From NCBI RefSeq assembly GCF_052116145.1, contig NZ_JBQKLQ010000001.1:496001-560000 (forward strand): DNA of 64,000 bases, read 5' to 3'. Shown piece after piece: positions 63,726-64,000 of the stretch. Source of the DNA: Fundicoccus sp052116145. Its GTDB lineage: Bacteria > Bacillota > Bacilli > Lactobacillales > Aerococcaceae. The notes below the pieces were generated by a model that did no database searches, was not told the DNA's origin, and was given only the letters and a program-made list of their open reading frames with translations. The stretch's first letter is position 1. Every line of letters starts with the position of its first letter. Both the position numbers and the translations under genes were made by a program.

Positions 63726-64000
63726 TGGCCCATATTGAATTAGTCGATGTAACCAAACGTTTTAATCGTGGAAAAGGAGATCTCGTTTCCGGCCTAGATA
63801 AAGTAAATTTAAAAATTGAAAAAGGGGAAGTTATTGGCGTCATTGGAACTAACGGTGCTGGTAAATCAACTTTGTTCAATTGTCTATCTGGCCAAATAAA
63901 AATAGATGAAGGGCAAATATTTTTAGGCGATCATGAAATTTCTGAATTAAAACCGATGGACATTTCTCGTAAAATCGGCCGTGTTTTTCAAGATCCAAGA
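63725..64000 (+). CDS. ABC transporter ATP-binding protein (TrpZ type), 5' part
   Basis: The first 92 codons are visible before the window ends. Walker A is GTNGAGKSTLFN, and the Q-loop RVFQDPR is at the last bases. The start overlaps the permease stop (TAATG), with GGAGGGCGAG upstream. It would energise the amino acid transporter. The signature and Walker B lie outside the window. Confidence 0.9.
   Translation, partial: MAHIELVDVTKRFNRGKGDLVSGLDKVNLKIEKGEVIGVIGTNGAGKSTLFNCLSGQIKIDEGQIFLGDHEISELKPMDISRKIGRVFQDPR

Overview
The window reads as chromosome of a low-GC Gram-positive of the order Lactobacillales. The family is not fixed by the sequence, but the gene mix would suit Carnobacteriaceae or Aerococcaceae. 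Supporting points are the hrcA-grpE-dnaK-dnaJ heat-shock operon with CIRCE operators, hrcA/dnaK and lepA in near proximity, a GlcT-controlled PTS glucose transporter, fermentative pflB/pflA, a manganese-type pyrophosphatase, the plsY-parE-parC and rbgA-rnhB-dprA-topA-xerC-hslV-hslU blocks, Mga-type regulation, AGGAGG ribosome binding sites and AT-rich spacers. Almost all genes outside one decayed island are intact housekeeping genes.

Layout. 1-6.7 kb: 3' end of ribF, hemW, then the heat-shock operon preceded by two CIRCE-type inverted repeats, one of which doubles as the hemW terminator. 6.7-13.9 kb: a decayed island between dnaJ and lepA in which no long gene is intact. It holds pieces of IS30, IS3, ISL3 and two IS1380-type transposases, an Mga-like regulator with an in-frame stop, and a flavoprotein reductase (fumarate/urocanate reductase type) that has lost its 5' end and gained stops and frameshifts. 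14-20 kb: lepA, a small helix-turn-helix protein, and glcT divergent from ptsG with a RAT antiterminator/terminator leader. 20-26.5 kb: a DNA glycosylase, an ACT/DUF711 pair, fhs, an ABC exporter and ung. 26.5-27.1 kb: a four-copy 154-bp tandem repeat, noncoding and full of palindromes, just upstream of a NERD-domain gene. 28-38 kb: a CPBP protease, an ABC-F ATPase, thyA-folA, purB, proC, pip, a hemolysin III protein, ypmS, yozE and deoD. 38-49.5 kb: a ctpA-type protease, lepB, rbgA, rnhB, dprA, topA, xerC, hslV, hslU and an epimerase. 49.6-61.4 kb: plsY, parE, parC, pflB, pflA, ppaC and rqcH. 61.5-64 kb: a tryptophan-transporter-like ABC operon (trpXYZ type) cut by the window end.

Most interesting points. 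(1) The leader of the trpX-type operon looks like a complete ribosome-mediated tryptophan attenuator. It has a promoter, a 17-codon leader peptide with a good Shine-Dalgarno and Trp-Gln-Ser-Trp near its end, and four segments that can form 1:2, 2:3 (antiterminator) or 3:4 (terminator plus seven T). A second terminator-like hairpin follows. Firmicutes normally use T-box or TRAP for tryptophan, and no T-box sequence is visible. (2) dprA and the NERD-domain gene share a 46-bp upstream block with 37 identical positions, suggesting the uncharacterised nuclease-like protein belongs to the same (possibly competence) regulon. (3) The 154-bp repeat array is unexplained. (4) The topA promoter sits inside an inverted repeat, and a mini-ORF with better Shine-Dalgarno spacing overlaps the topA start.

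All assignments are from reading the sequence and recalling family motifs. No search, alignment program or folding program was run.
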